From Desulfobacter sp. (GTDB lineage Bacteria; Desulfobacterota; Desulfobacteria; Desulfobacterales; Desulfobacteraceae), in assembly GCA_028768525.1 (NCBI GenBank), contig CP054837.1, positions 4,956,001 to 5,020,000 of the forward strand: 64,000 nt of DNA. The letters are read 5' to 3'. The position numbers were made by a program, and so were the translations under genes. Each line of letters opens with the position of its first letter. The stretch's first letter is position 1. Positions 41,766-50,030 of the stretch are shown in pieces. Below the pieces are notes generated by a model that was not told the origin of the DNA, searched no databases, and saw nothing but the letters and a program-made list of their open reading frames with translations.

Positions 41766-44240
41766 ATGGGATTCAAGGAAATGGTGACCGGTTTTGATAC
41801 CCCCGGACAGATTGAGTCGGACGGGGGAAAGGGATACAACCTCAAGGAACTGACCCAGAACGGGATAAACGTGCCCGAGGGGCTGGTCATTTCCTCGGAA
41901 TTTTATACGGCGCATTATCCGGCGCCCCCGGATTTTGATTTTGAAGACGAAACGGCGTTGGCGGACCAGTGCCTGGAAATGCAGCGGGCCGTGGCGGCCC
42001 GGCCCCTTCCCGATGGGCTTATAGAGGCGGTGGACGCATTTACCGCCGCCGCAGGGAAGGATGAAACCTGGGCGGTCCGGTCTTCTTCCACCTTTGAGGA
42101 CCTTGCCGGCGCCGCTTTTGCCGGACAGCACGATACCTATCTCAACATCAAGCCCGGGGATATCGGTATCCATATCCAAAAATGCCTGGCGTCCCTGTGG
42201 GGGAAACATGCCGTGCTCTACCGCCGCCACCAGGGATTTTCCCAGGAAGAGGCATCCATGGCCGTGGTCGTTCAACGGATGATAAAAGGGGATGTCGCCG
42301 GGGTGGCCTTTTCCGTGGATCCGGTGTCCGGGGATCTCTCCCAGGTTCTGCTTGAGGGCAATTGGGGCATCGGGGAATCCGTGGTGGGGGGAGAGGCCTC
42401 CACGGACTCCTGGGTGGTGGATGTGGCGGCCGGTGAAATTGTCCAGCGCAGGGTATGCGAAAAATTCTTTCAATATGTTCCGGCGGAAACGGGGATCGTA
42501 AAGGCTGAAATCCCCGAGGGGGAGCGGAAACTTCCCTGCCTCTCCGACAGCCAGGTGCTGCGTATTGCAAAAAAGGCCAGGCAGCTGATGGGAATTTACG
42601 GGGCCCCCCAGGACATGGAGTGGGTGGTGGAAAAGGACCGGCTTTATATTGTCCAGTCAAGGCCCCAGACCACCATCCCCGCAAGGTTTACCCGGGATGA
42701 ATCCGCAGAGCGGTTTCCCGAACCCTTGACCCCTTTGACCTGGTCCTATGTGGAGGAGACCTTTAACACCTCGTTGGAGTATTCCCTGGATCTGATGCAG
42801 GTCTCCCTGCCCACGCGGCCCTGGTTTGCATTGAAGAACCACTACGTATACGGCAACCAGAATGCGGTCCAGCTCATGGCCCTTCACCGCCCCATCCGGG
42901 CCGACAGCATTGACGCCCTCATTGAGCAGATCCCCCAGATCATGGACCAGTATGCCTGGGTCATGGACCTTCCCCAGAAATGGCTAAGGGACCTGGACCG
43001 GTACCTGCTTAAAATGGGGGCGCTGGGGGGCAGGGATTTGGATGACCTTGACTGTGAACGCTTCCAGGCCTACCTCAGGGAAATGTTTGATGCAGTCACC
43101 GACTATTTTAAACCCAATATCGCCATTTCAATGACCCAGAGTTTTTTGACCCGGACCCTGCTGGGCATTATCGAGCAGATTACCGGGGACAGCCTCACTG
43201 CCAGCGACCTGCTCAAAAAAATCATCTCAACGCCGGAGACCAAGACCGGCCAGATCAACCGGGAGATATTTATGATGGCCCGGATGGCGGCGGCCGATGG
43301 GGCGCTCATGGCGGCTCTGGAAAACGGGGGACGGGCCGCCCTTGGGCGGCTGGATGAATTTGAGGATTTCTCCCGTGAATTCAAGGCCTTTATCGGGAAT
43401 TACGGCCACCGGGAAATCTCCTTTGACTATTACCACCCCACCTGGGCCGAGGCCCCTGAGGTGGTGCTGGACCTTATTTGCCTTACGGCCTCCTCGGACC
43501 GGATGGAAGATCCCAGGGAAAGGGAGCTTGCCGCCAGGGATGAACAATTAAAGGCCACCCGGGAGTTGTATGAGAAAACCCCGGAAACCATGCATTTCTT
43601 TTTAAGCGAATTGATCCGAATGACCCTGAACTTTACCTTTCTGGATGACCTTGAACATTTCCAGACCACCCGGGCCAACCTCATTGCCCGCAGGGCCGTG
43701 GGCGCTTTCGGGCGGGCCGTTCAGAAAAACACCGCCATGGAAGATCCCTATGATCTCTTTTTTCTGACCAAGGAGGAGTTTGAATCCATTAGCGATTTCA
43801 GGCTGGAAGCCTCATTATTGAAGAACATTTTGGAACGAAAGAAAGCCTTTCTGAAGGCAGGGGAATCCGAACCGCCCTGGAACCTGGACGGGGGGGATGA
43901 GGCGCCGGTTGAGTTAACCGGAGATACCCTCAAGGGGATACCGGGAAGCCCGGGGGAATGCGAGGGCGAAGCCTATCTGGTGAGGGGGGTGGCGGATTTT
44001 GCCGGGATGCCGGAGAACAGTATTCTCATAGCAAAGACAACCAATCCCTCCTGGACCCCTCTGTTCTACAAGGCCAAAGCCGTGGTCACGGAGTCCGGAG
44101 GCCCCCTGTCCCACGGGGCGGTGACGGCCAGGGAGATCGGCCTTCCCGCCGTAATGAATGTCCACAACTGCATGGCGGCCCTTTCCAACGGGGACCGGAT
44201 CTATGTCAACGGCCGCCAGGGCATCGTTAAGCGGGGGTGA
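41766..44240 (+). CDS. PEP-synthase/PPDK-family dikinase with rifampicin-phosphotransferase-like layout
   Basis: 824 residues from ATG 41766 (AAAGGGG upstream). An ATP-grasp PEP/pyruvate-dikinase domain spans about 1-310 (GGKGYNLKEL, WAVRSSSTFEDLAGAAFAGQ, VQSRPQTT). A helical middle of about 420 residues shows no sign of the PEP-binding TIM barrel. A C-terminal phospho-His domain ends it (GGPLSHGAVTAREIG, His783). This order is that of rifampicin phosphotransferase, in which the swinging His passes ATP's beta-phosphate to the acceptor. The middle domain decides the acceptor and is not recognisable here. In the operon with two lipid enzymes, a lipid or other small acceptor is as likely as an antibiotic. 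Confidence 0.85.
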   Translation: MGFKEMVTGFDTPGQIESDGGKGYNLKELTQNGINVPEGLVISSEFYTAHYPAPPDFDFEDETALADQCLEMQRAVAARPLPDGLIEAVDAFTAAAGKDETWAVRSSSTFEDLAGAAFAGQHDTYLNIKPGDIGIHIQKCLASLWGKHAVLYRRHQGFSQEEASMAVVVQRMIKGDVAGVAFSVDPVSGDLSQVLLEGNWGIGESVVGGEASTDSWVVDVAAGEIVQRRVCEKFFQYVPAETGIVKAEIPEGERKLPCLSDSQVLRIAKKARQLMGIYGAPQDMEWVVEKDRLYIVQSRPQTTIPARFTRDESAERFPEPLTPLTWSYVEETFNTSLEYSLDLMQVSLPTRPWFALKNHYVYGNQNAVQLMALHRPIRADSIDALIEQIPQIMDQYAWVMDLPQKWLRDLDRYLLKMGALGGRDLDDLDCERFQAYLREMFDAVTDYFKPNIAISMTQSFLTRTLLGIIEQITGDSLTASDLLKKIISTPETKTGQINREIFMMARMAAADGALMAALENGGRAALGRLDEFEDFSREFKAFIGNYGHREISFDYYHPTWAEAPEVVLDLICLTASSDRMEDPRERELAARDEQLKATRELYEKTPETMHFFLSELIRMTLNFTFLDDLEHFQTTRANLIARRAVGAFGRAVQKNTAMEDPYDLFFLTKEEFESISDFRLEASLLKNILERKKAFLKAGESEPPWNLDGGDEAPVELTGDTLKGIPGSPGECEGEAYLVRGVADFAGMPENSILIAKTTNPSWTPLFYKAKAVVTESGGPLSHGAVTAREIGLPAVMNVHNCMAALSNGDRIYVNGRQGIVKRG

Positions 44241-44337
44241 TTCAATTGGGGCTCTTTGATTGTACGGAATTCATATATTTGTTATATACGGTGCGGCCCT
44301 GGGCCGTGAATTGAAACTAAAAGATCCGGGTGAGTCC

Positions 44338-44694
44338 ATGGATGTATGTTCAGGAAAATGTATCAATCCGGAGCAGGTGAGCAATACCGTTGACCGGCTC
44401 CCTTCGGATGCCATCATCGCCGGCATGGCGGAAATCTTCAAGGCCCTGGGGGACCCCTCCCGGCTGAAAATTGTAAATGCCCTGCTTGTCCGGGAGCACT
44501 GCGTCTGCGACCTGGCCGCCATCTGCAGCCAGAGCGAATCCGCCGTTTCCCACCAGCTCAGGATATTGCGGACCCTGAAGGTGGTGAAAAACCGGCGGGA
44601 GGGAAAGATTATCTATTACTCCCTGGATGACGACCATGTCCGGTCCCTGATCCGGATGAGCCGGGACCATATTGCCCACCAGCCGGATATCTGA
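44338..44694 (+). CDS. ArsR/SmtB-family metal- or redox-sensing regulator
   Basis: 118 residues from ATG 44338; in-frame codons further upstream have no ribosome site. The winged-helix core is FKALGDPSRLKIVNALL followed by CVCDLAAICSQSESAVSHQLRIL. The CVC in the helix before the recognition helix is the alpha-3 metal site of CadC/ArsR-type repressors, and two more Cys stand near the N-terminus (DVCSGKC). It would bind a soft metal such as Cd, Pb, Zn or As(III) and leave DNA. No efflux gene is next to it. It follows the dikinase gene by 97 nt. Confidence 0.9.
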   Translation: MDVCSGKCINPEQVSNTVDRLPSDAIIAGMAEIFKALGDPSRLKIVNALLVREHCVCDLAAICSQSESAVSHQLRILRTLKVVKNRREGKIIYYSLDDDHVRSLIRMSRDHIAHQPDI

Positions 44695-44774
44695 AATCAA
44701 AAACGGCGCCGGAGCCGCCATTGTTCATTGATGGACGGGAACGGGCCGATTGTAAAAAGGGGCTTATGGAAAGA

Positions 44775-44806
44775 TGCCGGCCCGGAGCAGACGTTCCGGG
44801 CCGGCA
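44775..44806. terminator. GC-rich hairpin between convergent genes
   Basis: TGCCGGCCCGGA (44775-44786) pairs perfectly with TCCGGGCCGGCA (44795-44806). It lies between the arsR-like gene and the convergent DUF5320 gene and can act on both strands. There is no long T-run, only ATCTTTCC on the minus strand. Confidence 0.6.
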
Positions 44807-44817
44807 GGCTTACAGGG

Positions 44818-45132
44818 TTATTCTTTTTCAGACATGGCATTGAGCTGGTCCTTGACGGCATTGAGCTCGTCTTCCAGCATCTTTGCCCTGTCCTGGAGGG
44901 AGGTGCGGGTTTCGGTGTACGGCATGGGTGCGGCAGCATTTCCGCGGCCGTAGCCCCGGGATGCACCCTGGCCGGCACCCTGGCCGAATCCGCGCCCTGC
45001 ACCGCCGCCCCTGCGGCAGCCTCTGCCCCGTCCGCCGGCAAATGACTGGCCTCCGCCGCCCTGGCAGATGCCCTGCCGGCGCCCGGTCATGGCGCCTCTT
45101 CCTTCAGGTCCTCTCTGATCTAATCCTGGCAT
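44818..45132 (-). CDS. DUF5320-type small Gly/Arg-rich protein with C-terminal coiled coil
   Basis: 104 residues from ATG 45132 (AAAGGAGGTGAATACA upstream, excellent). The N-terminus MPGLDQRGPEGRGAMTGRRQG and the Gly/Arg/Cys-poor middle are the DUF5320 pattern, and the end is a short coiled coil (RAKMLEDELNAVKDQLNAM). Such proteins usually lie with DUF134 regulators and NifX/MinD-type iron-sulfur proteins in anaerobes; function is not known. The DUF134 gene lies 36 nt upstream on the same strand. Confidence 0.85.
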   Translation of the reverse strand: MPGLDQRGPEGRGAMTGRRQGICQGGGGQSFAGGRGRGCRRGGGAGRGFGQGAGQGASRGYGRGNAAAPMPYTETRTSLQDRAKMLEDELNAVKDQLNAMSEKE

Positions 45133-45168
45133 TGTATTCACCTCCTTTCAGGATATTGGGTGATCTCC

Positions 45169-45537
45169 TTATTCTCTGCCCCGGCCTTTGCCGCATCCCC
45201 GGCCCCGGCCCCGGCCGCGGCCGTTGCCCGGCCCTCTGCCCTGGCCCTTTCCCCTGATTTTGTAACAGCCTCCGCTCATTCTCAGGCTCAGGCCCTCAAC
45301 AAGGGCCCGGGCGACTTTGGACCGTCCTGCTTTGAGAATCCGGCCCACGGTCTGGCGGGAGACGCCCATGACATCAGCAGCCTGGCTCTGATCCATGCCG
45401 TCGTGGTCAATGAGGCGGATGGCTTCAAACTCTTCCAGGGATAAGGTGATTTCTCCGGCAGCCTCCGAGGCGGCCGGCCCGAATGAATCGACCTGGGGCC
45501 GGGCCATGATGTGTCTGCGTCGTTTGGGTCTCGGCAT
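45169..45537 (-). CDS. DUF134-family predicted DNA-binding regulator
   Basis: 122 residues. The N-terminus MPRPKRRR and FGPA are followed by a sigma-70 region-4-like helix-turn-helix (LSLEEFEAIRLIDHDGMDQSQAADVMGVSRQTVGRIL, about residues 32-68). That is the family signature. The last 25 residues are an Arg-Gly repeat with one Cys. It is presumably the local regulator: its own promoter lies between two inverted copies of a 15-bp site. AAGGAGA precedes the ATG. Effector unknown, possibly an iron-sulfur or metal signal. Confidence 0.9.
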   Translation of the reverse strand: MPRPKRRRHIMARPQVDSFGPAASEAAGEITLSLEEFEAIRLIDHDGMDQSQAADVMGVSRQTVGRILKAGRSKVARALVEGLSLRMSGGCYKIRGKGQGRGPGNGRGRGRGRGCGKGRGRE

Positions 45538-45552
45538 TGAATCTCCTTGTTA

Positions 45553-45619
45553 TGATCATTTGACCATAAATTAAACCTTAAAGAATCCTCTGTCAAGGGA
45601 GATAATGGTCAAATGATCA
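45553..45619 (-). promoter_or_regulatory. Promoter of the DUF134 gene flanked by a perfect 15-bp inverted operator pair
   Basis: TGATCATTTGACCAT at 45553-45567 recurs as its exact reverse complement at 45605-45619; centres are 52 bp apart, five helical turns. Between them, on the minus strand, stands TTGACA (45591-45596), a 17-nt spacer and TAATTT (45568-45573). One copy abuts the -10 and the other lies 8 bp upstream of the -35. This is the layout of an autorepressed promoter with cooperative or looped binding. Confidence 0.75.
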
Positions 45620-45745
45620 AAAAACATCTTGCAGATTGTGAATGAACAGGTCGGATTTGACTTTTTTATTCTCCCTTGATACCCCTTAACTATCCGAATA
45701 GATATCATTTTCAGCATCTGAAATTTCACGTGTCAGGAGGATTGT

Positions 45746-46012
45746 ATGGAACAAAACAAAGAGATTGACAGCAGGATCATACGGGTGAAGCTTGTGGACG
45801 GCACACAGATCAATGGGCAGGTTAATATTGATAGAGGGGCTGCCGGCTATGACCGGCTCAGTGATCTTCTGCAGAGCAGGGATGAAGAGTTTATCGTTGT
45901 TGTCGGTGCCACTTCCCATCAAAAGGATTTGGAAGAGTCTGTCAGGCATGGGGTGATGTTCATTAATAAACGTCATATCCTGTGGGCGATGCCTGATTAT
46001 GATCAGGGGTGA
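45746..46012 (+). CDS. Small conserved protein (Sm-like beta fold suspected)
   Basis: 88 residues with AGGAGG 5 nt before ATG. The pattern IIRVKLVDGTQINGQVNI, then RLSDLL and EEFIVVVGAT, then VMFINKRHILWAMP looks like a small beta barrel similar to the DUF6812-type proteins of deltaproteobacteria. No signal peptide or membrane segment. It stands alone, divergent from the DUF134 gene. Function unknown. Confidence 0.75.
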   Translation: MEQNKEIDSRIIRVKLVDGTQINGQVNIDRGAAGYDRLSDLLQSRDEEFIVVVGATSHQKDLEESVRHGVMFINKRHILWAMPDYDQG

Positions 46013-46110
46013 CAGGCGGAACCTATCGGTTCTTTGATAATTGCTGGTTTTATCCGGGATTAAACGCCTTTTAAGCTTCTAAAAGCAGAGACGAAATAAA
46101 GGGAAATGCC

Positions 46111-46704
46111 ATGACTTCTGAAAATCCGGAAATGGAAAGCAAAGAGAAGCAGTGCCAGCTTTGTTTTGGAATAATACCAGCAGAAGCAAGCGTCTGTATG
46201 CATTGTCAGAGAAATCAAAGGTGGATAGTTCGGCATTTTCAGAACATTGGTGTTTTGGTTTCAATTGGGCTCCTATTGATCGCTGGTTTACAACTCTATT
46301 TTGCAAATCAGGAAAGAGTTTCGGCCAAACAGTCAGCAGAAATAGCCAAGCAGGCAAAGGTGAGGGCTGAAGCCGTGTTTGATGAACTTAATGCGCTGAA
46401 AATAGAAGTGAAAAATGACTTGGAGACGGCAGCCCAAATTGCAAAGGATGCCTTATCAGATGCAGGGAGAAATTTTGACCGGATTGAGTCAACAAAGGAA
46501 AAACTGAGAAAAGAGAAGATTGAGGAGATAAAAACCCAGATTTCATATTACTACTCCGAAATTGATCAGATTTCCCAAAATCTATATTCAAGTCAGCTGA
46601 CGATGGGTGAACGATTTAGAGAGATCGAAAAACGTAATGAAATAACGGACAGAATCAGGGTATTAAAAAATAAATTGGATGCCTTGGAAAGGGGGGCAGA
46701 ATAA
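46111..46704 (+). CDS. Hypothetical membrane protein with zinc ribbon and coiled coil
   Basis: 197 residues. The N-terminus has a CXXC-X10-CXXC zinc-ribbon pattern (CQLCFGIIPAEASVCMHC), then one membrane helix (about 48-66, VLVSIGLLLIAGLQLYF), then a long charged coiled coil to the end. AAAGGG precedes the ATG. The AT-rich composition differs from most neighbours, which may mark acquired DNA. The zinc ribbon should face the cytoplasm and the coiled coil the periplasm, or the reverse; no family recognised. Confidence 0.7.
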   Translation: MTSENPEMESKEKQCQLCFGIIPAEASVCMHCQRNQRWIVRHFQNIGVLVSIGLLLIAGLQLYFANQERVSAKQSAEIAKQAKVRAEAVFDELNALKIEVKNDLETAAQIAKDALSDAGRNFDRIESTKEKLRKEKIEEIKTQISYYYSEIDQISQNLYSSQLTMGERFREIEKRNEITDRIRVLKNKLDALERGAE

Positions 46705-46835
46705 TTCATTTTTCAGGTTTTTAGAAAATATCAAGGGGGGAGGGAATACCCGCCTTCTTGTGAAGCAGGGGGGAAAAGCCGATGGGTCTTTATAGGGGGC
46801 CGGCGCTTGGATTAAGCCCTCGGAATGGAGGGGGA

Positions 46836-47429
46836 ATGAAAAAGATTTTTTTAGCGGTTCTATTCTTCTTATTTTTAACAGAAATGTCTAATGCCGTCGT
46901 CATCACATTTGATGACCATCCTGATGCCACCCAGAACGCCTATGGTCCAATAGGGACATATAATGGTTTTGAGTTTCATGCAACCAATAGCTTGGACCGA
47001 TTGGACTGGATAGATACCGTTGGTTCTGCTTGGGACTATGGCGCCATTAGTGGTGATTTTACGATGTTAGATAACTTTGGCGGGGAGGGCAGGATAAATG
47101 CTGTAGGCAATGCAGATTTTACCTTTGACGGGCTATATGCCAGGATTTGGCGCACAGGGACCAATGCCTTAATAATTTCAGGATACCAGAATGGTTCTTT
47201 GGCCGTTTCTGCAGAATACACCTTAACAACGGATTGGACGTATTATTCAGGTTGGGACGGTGTTCTGATCAATGCGCTTCATCTTGTTGTCCCCAATGGC
47301 ATTTTTCTGGTTGATAATTTGGCGTTGAACGAGTCTCAAGTCCCTATCCCCAGTACATTAACCCTTTTGGCTTTTGGCCTGGTAGGACTTGCCGGCGTGG
47401 CCGGAGGAAAAGCGCTGCGGCCGGGGTAA
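46836..47429 (+). CDS. Exported PEP-CTERM-like protein
   Basis: 197 residues from ATG 46836 (GGAGGGG upstream); an in-frame ATG at 46782 has none. A signal peptide (MKKIFLAVLFFLFLTEMSNA) is followed by a beta-rich domain opening with VVITFDDHPDAT. It ends with VPIPSTLTLLAFGLVGLAGVAGG plus a basic tail: the VPxP motif, hydrophobic helix and positive end of exosortase substrates. Such proteins are cut and anchored by an exosortase and are tied to extracellular polysaccharide. No exosortase gene lies in the window. Confidence 0.78.
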   Translation: MKKIFLAVLFFLFLTEMSNAVVITFDDHPDATQNAYGPIGTYNGFEFHATNSLDRLDWIDTVGSAWDYGAISGDFTMLDNFGGEGRINAVGNADFTFDGLYARIWRTGTNALIISGYQNGSLAVSAEYTLTTDWTYYSGWDGVLINALHLVVPNGIFLVDNLALNESQVPIPSTLTLLAFGLVGLAGVAGGKALRPG

Positions 47430-47520
47430 TGTGCCGTCGCCGGTATATGGAAATCAACTCGGCCAGCCGACACAGACAGTCTTTATTTTTGCGGCAGATA
47501 GAAGAGGCTTGTTTTAAAAC

Positions 47521-47548
47521 AAAAAAGCCGTTGAAAACTCAACGGCTT
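47521..47548 (-). terminator. Terminator of tRNA-Ala
   Basis: On the minus strand AAGCCGTTGA (47548-47539) and TCAACGGCTT (47534-47525) pair perfectly around a 4-nt loop and continue into a T-tract. It lies 10 nt beyond the tRNA 3' end. Confidence 0.9.
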
Positions 47549-47558
47549 AATGGTTTAG

Positions 47559-47634
47559 TGGTGGAGCTGAGGGGGATCGAACCCCTGACCTTACGGCTGC
47601 CAGCCGTACGCTCTCCCAGCTGAGCTACAGCCCC
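47559..47634 (-). tRNA. tRNA-Ala(GGC)
   Basis: On the minus strand the cloverleaf has acceptor GGGGCTG/CAGCTCC (one G-U pair), D-arm GCTC/GAGC, an anticodon arm with loop CTGGCAG (anticodon GGC) and T-arm GTTCGATC. The CCA end is encoded. It is a single tRNA, not part of an rRNA operon here. Confidence 0.95.
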
Positions 47635-47746
47635 AAAACGAGGGCATTTATATCCGGTATCGGTTGGTATGTCAACACAAAATTAGTAAAAAATGCATGG
47701 CGTTTTTAGGGAGACGCTTAACATGGCGGGATTACAGGCTTAAAAA

Positions 47747-48658
47747 ATGTGCTCAGAAAAAACAGCGGGATTGATTGTTTGTGCCATCGGCCAGTTATGG
47801 GGGGAGGGCATTGCCCTTTCCCGGGAGGCCTTGTTTTTTCTTGAGTCAGGTTTCGGTATCTCAACTGCCCGGGAATTGAAAGAAGCCATGGGTGAAGAAG
47901 CGTCCCAGGAAGGGGAGATCATTCTCGAATACCTTCTTTTTCCGGATCAGAAGCTTCTTTGTATTCTGGAATCGTTTTTAGGGCCAGCCGGGCTGACCGC
48001 TGAAGAAGCCGCCGGCATTGCCCGGCGTCTTTCCCGGAATTATTCCCGGCTTGATGTTTTTTATCCTGGCCAGCCTGAGCCCATAGTGATCCCGGTCCCG
48101 CCGGAGCAGGTGACGGTTTTTGTTTCAAGGCTGAATCTGACTGGAAAAATTGACCTTGATATCTGCACTGCCCTTGAAAAGACGGCTGCTGCCGGGGATA
48201 TTCCGGTATTCAGAGTATTGCTGCGAAACCGGACGTGCCGCTTTGAGGGAAGAAAAAAGCGGTTTTTGCTTGAGTTCATGAGTAAATCAGGTGGCCGCCC
48301 CCAGGACTTTGGCCGGGTGTTTGAACTGTTTTTAACGCTGCTTTCCCAGGCACCGGGCGCCGCGGACCCGGCCGCTTATTTTCTGGAGAGGGTTCAAGGG
48401 GAGGTAGAGATGATCAATCGTATCCGGGAATTTGAGAGACAATTGTCCCGTTACAGCATGGAATACCTGATGCTTTTAAAATACCCTGTTCCCTGTGAAT
48501 CTTTTGAAAGGGTTTCCCTCAGGCTGTCAAAGCTGAATCTGATTGTGTCAGATATCCTTGGTATCCCGCCTCCCTTGTGTTGTGACCCGCCGGCCAGGGA
48601 CCTGGGCGATTTTGATCCGGAAAAGGATCTGGGCAAGCTGATGGAAATTTTATCTTAA
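47747..48658 (+). CDS. Hypothetical protein, coupled to the PAS-LuxR gene
   Basis: 303 residues, soluble, alpha/beta-mixed, without signal peptide or membrane segment. I recognise no domain. Notable are a Cys near each end (VCAIGQLW; PPLCCDPP), a Pro-rich centre (PEPIVIPVPPEQ) and a coiled stretch about 220-245. Its stop TAA shares one base with the next start (TAATG), so translation is coupled. The pairing suggests it works with the regulator, for example as a signal or target protein. There is only a weak ribosome site before ATG 47747. Confidence 0.75.
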   Translation: MCSEKTAGLIVCAIGQLWGEGIALSREALFFLESGFGISTARELKEAMGEEASQEGEIILEYLLFPDQKLLCILESFLGPAGLTAEEAAGIARRLSRNYSRLDVFYPGQPEPIVIPVPPEQVTVFVSRLNLTGKIDLDICTALEKTAAAGDIPVFRVLLRNRTCRFEGRKKRFLLEFMSKSGGRPQDFGRVFELFLTLLSQAPGAADPAAYFLERVQGEVEMINRIREFERQLSRYSMEYLMLLKYPVPCESFERVSLRLSKLNLIVSDILGIPPPLCCDPPARDLGDFDPEKDLGKLMEILS

Positions 48659-49563
48659 TGAACGCCATGGCTGATCATTTTAAGCAAAACAGCGGTTCCT
48701 ATTTCAGGCTGGTTCTGGATTCCCTTTCCGCCCATGTGGCCGTTCTCGATAAAACCGGCCGGATTCTGGAGACCAACGAAGCCTGGAAAAAGTTTGCGCG
48801 GCGCAATGATTTGCAGATGCGTCCCGATACAAAGGGGATTAATTATCTTGATGTCTGCGCCGCCTCCCCGGGCCGGGAGGAGGGGGAAAAAATAGATGTC
48901 AACCGGGGCATCAGGGAATTGATTGCGGGAAAAATTGATGAATTTGTCATGGAATACGCCTGCCATTCGCCGAAAGTCCGGCGGTGGTTTTACATGCGGG
49001 CCACCCGCCTTGAACTGGAAGGCGACCTCTTTATCATCATCAGCCATGAAAATATTACCGCATTGAAACAGGCCCAGGAGGAGCTGCTGGGAAAAGAGGC
49101 CATGCTCAGGAAAGAAAGGGAAAAGCTGGAACTCCAGTCCAGCCACTTAAGTGAGGCAAACACCGCCTTGAAAGTGCTTTTGGACCAGCGGGAAAAGGAT
49201 AAATCAGATCTTGAACAACAGTTTTTGACCCATATCAGCCAGCTTGTCCTGCCCCACCTGGATCAGCTTCTGGACAGCGGGCTTGGGGCGCGGCAGGCTG
49301 CTCTGGCCCGCACCGTCCGTTCCAACCTGGACAGTATCGCCTCTCCTTTTTTAAAGCGGCTGCCTTCACTGGCCCTTCAGCTGACGCCCCTGGAACTGCA
49401 GGTGGCCAATCTGGTAAAAGAGGGGCGGACAACTAAGGAAATCGCCGCTGTACTGGGATCCTCACCCGATGCCGTGGATTTCCACAGGAAGAACATCCGG
49501 AAAAAATTTGGTTTGACCGGCCGGAAAATCAATTTAAGGACCTATCTGCTTTCTTTAAAATAG
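48658..49563 (+). CDS. PAS-domain LuxR-type transcriptional regulator
   Basis: 301 residues: a PAS domain (about 15-130; LDSLSAHVAVLDKTGRILETNEAWKKFA), a coiled coil (about 135-185), a helical linker and a C-terminal LuxR helix-turn-helix (LTPLELQVANLVKEGRTTKEIAAVLGSS, about 240-268). It lacks a receiver and an autoinducer domain, so the PAS domain is the likely sensor. The start overlaps the stop of the preceding hypothetical gene. Target genes are unknown; the small duplicated protein downstream is a candidate. Confidence 0.9.
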   Translation: MNAMADHFKQNSGSYFRLVLDSLSAHVAVLDKTGRILETNEAWKKFARRNDLQMRPDTKGINYLDVCAASPGREEGEKIDVNRGIRELIAGKIDEFVMEYACHSPKVRRWFYMRATRLELEGDLFIIISHENITALKQAQEELLGKEAMLRKEREKLELQSSHLSEANTALKVLLDQREKDKSDLEQQFLTHISQLVLPHLDQLLDSGLGARQAALARTVRSNLDSIASPFLKRLPSLALQLTPLELQVANLVKEGRTTKEIAAVLGSSPDAVDFHRKNIRKKFGLTGRKINLRTYLLSLK

Positions 49564-49702
49564 TAGTTTTTTACTACCGGAAAACTATTGTTTTATTCCT
49601 ATTGAATCCGTTGGCCCGTGTTTATACATTCAAATTTATTCGGGCTGTTTTTCACCGGCGGCCCGCAATCTAAATTCCAACCACAGCCATGGGGAGGTCA
49701 TT

Positions 49703-49897
49703 ATGCTTTGCAGTTATTCTCAATTGGATGAAAGCGCTTTAAAATCCATCCAGGCCCTTGAATCGGAAATCGGAAAGTCTCTGCTTTCCTTTTCCTGCCA
49801 GGACGTCGAGCCTGCATCGGTCGATGAGGGGGCGCTGGAAAAAATCCGCAAACTTGAAAAAGCGCTTTCCGTTTCCCTGGTCGCCGTGGATGGGTAA
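49703..49897 (+). CDS. Small acidic protein made of two 24-residue repeats
   Basis: 64 residues with a strong ribosome site (GGGGAGG, 6 nt before ATG). Two units align: LDESALKSIQALESEIGKSL... and VDEGALEKIRKLEKALSVSL..., each a helix followed by a short strand. No family recognised. It stands alone, 139 nt after the PAS-LuxR gene. The good ribosome site and the internal duplication argue that it is a real gene. Confidence 0.6.
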   Translation: MLCSYSQLDESALKSIQALESEIGKSLLSFSCQDVEPASVDEGALEKIRKLEKALSVSLVAVDG

Positions 49898-50030
49898 TCG
49901 GGAGGCTTTTTTATCTGTACCCCTAAAAAAAAGGCCGGTCTGCCCCTTTTTTCTTTAAATCCGAGGTGGTAGTCATTATCGTTGGGACAGATACGCTGTT
50001 ATCCGATGAGTTTTGACACAGGAGGCCACC

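Noticed and set aside
41766..44240. Calling the dikinase a phosphoenolpyruvate synthase
   Set aside because: The PEP-binding TIM barrel that should follow the phospho-His domain is missing; the His domain is the last one.
45721..45736. parS-like TTTCACGTG near the small gene at 45746
   Set aside because: Only about 10 of 16 positions match the parS palindrome, and it is over 40 kb from parAB.
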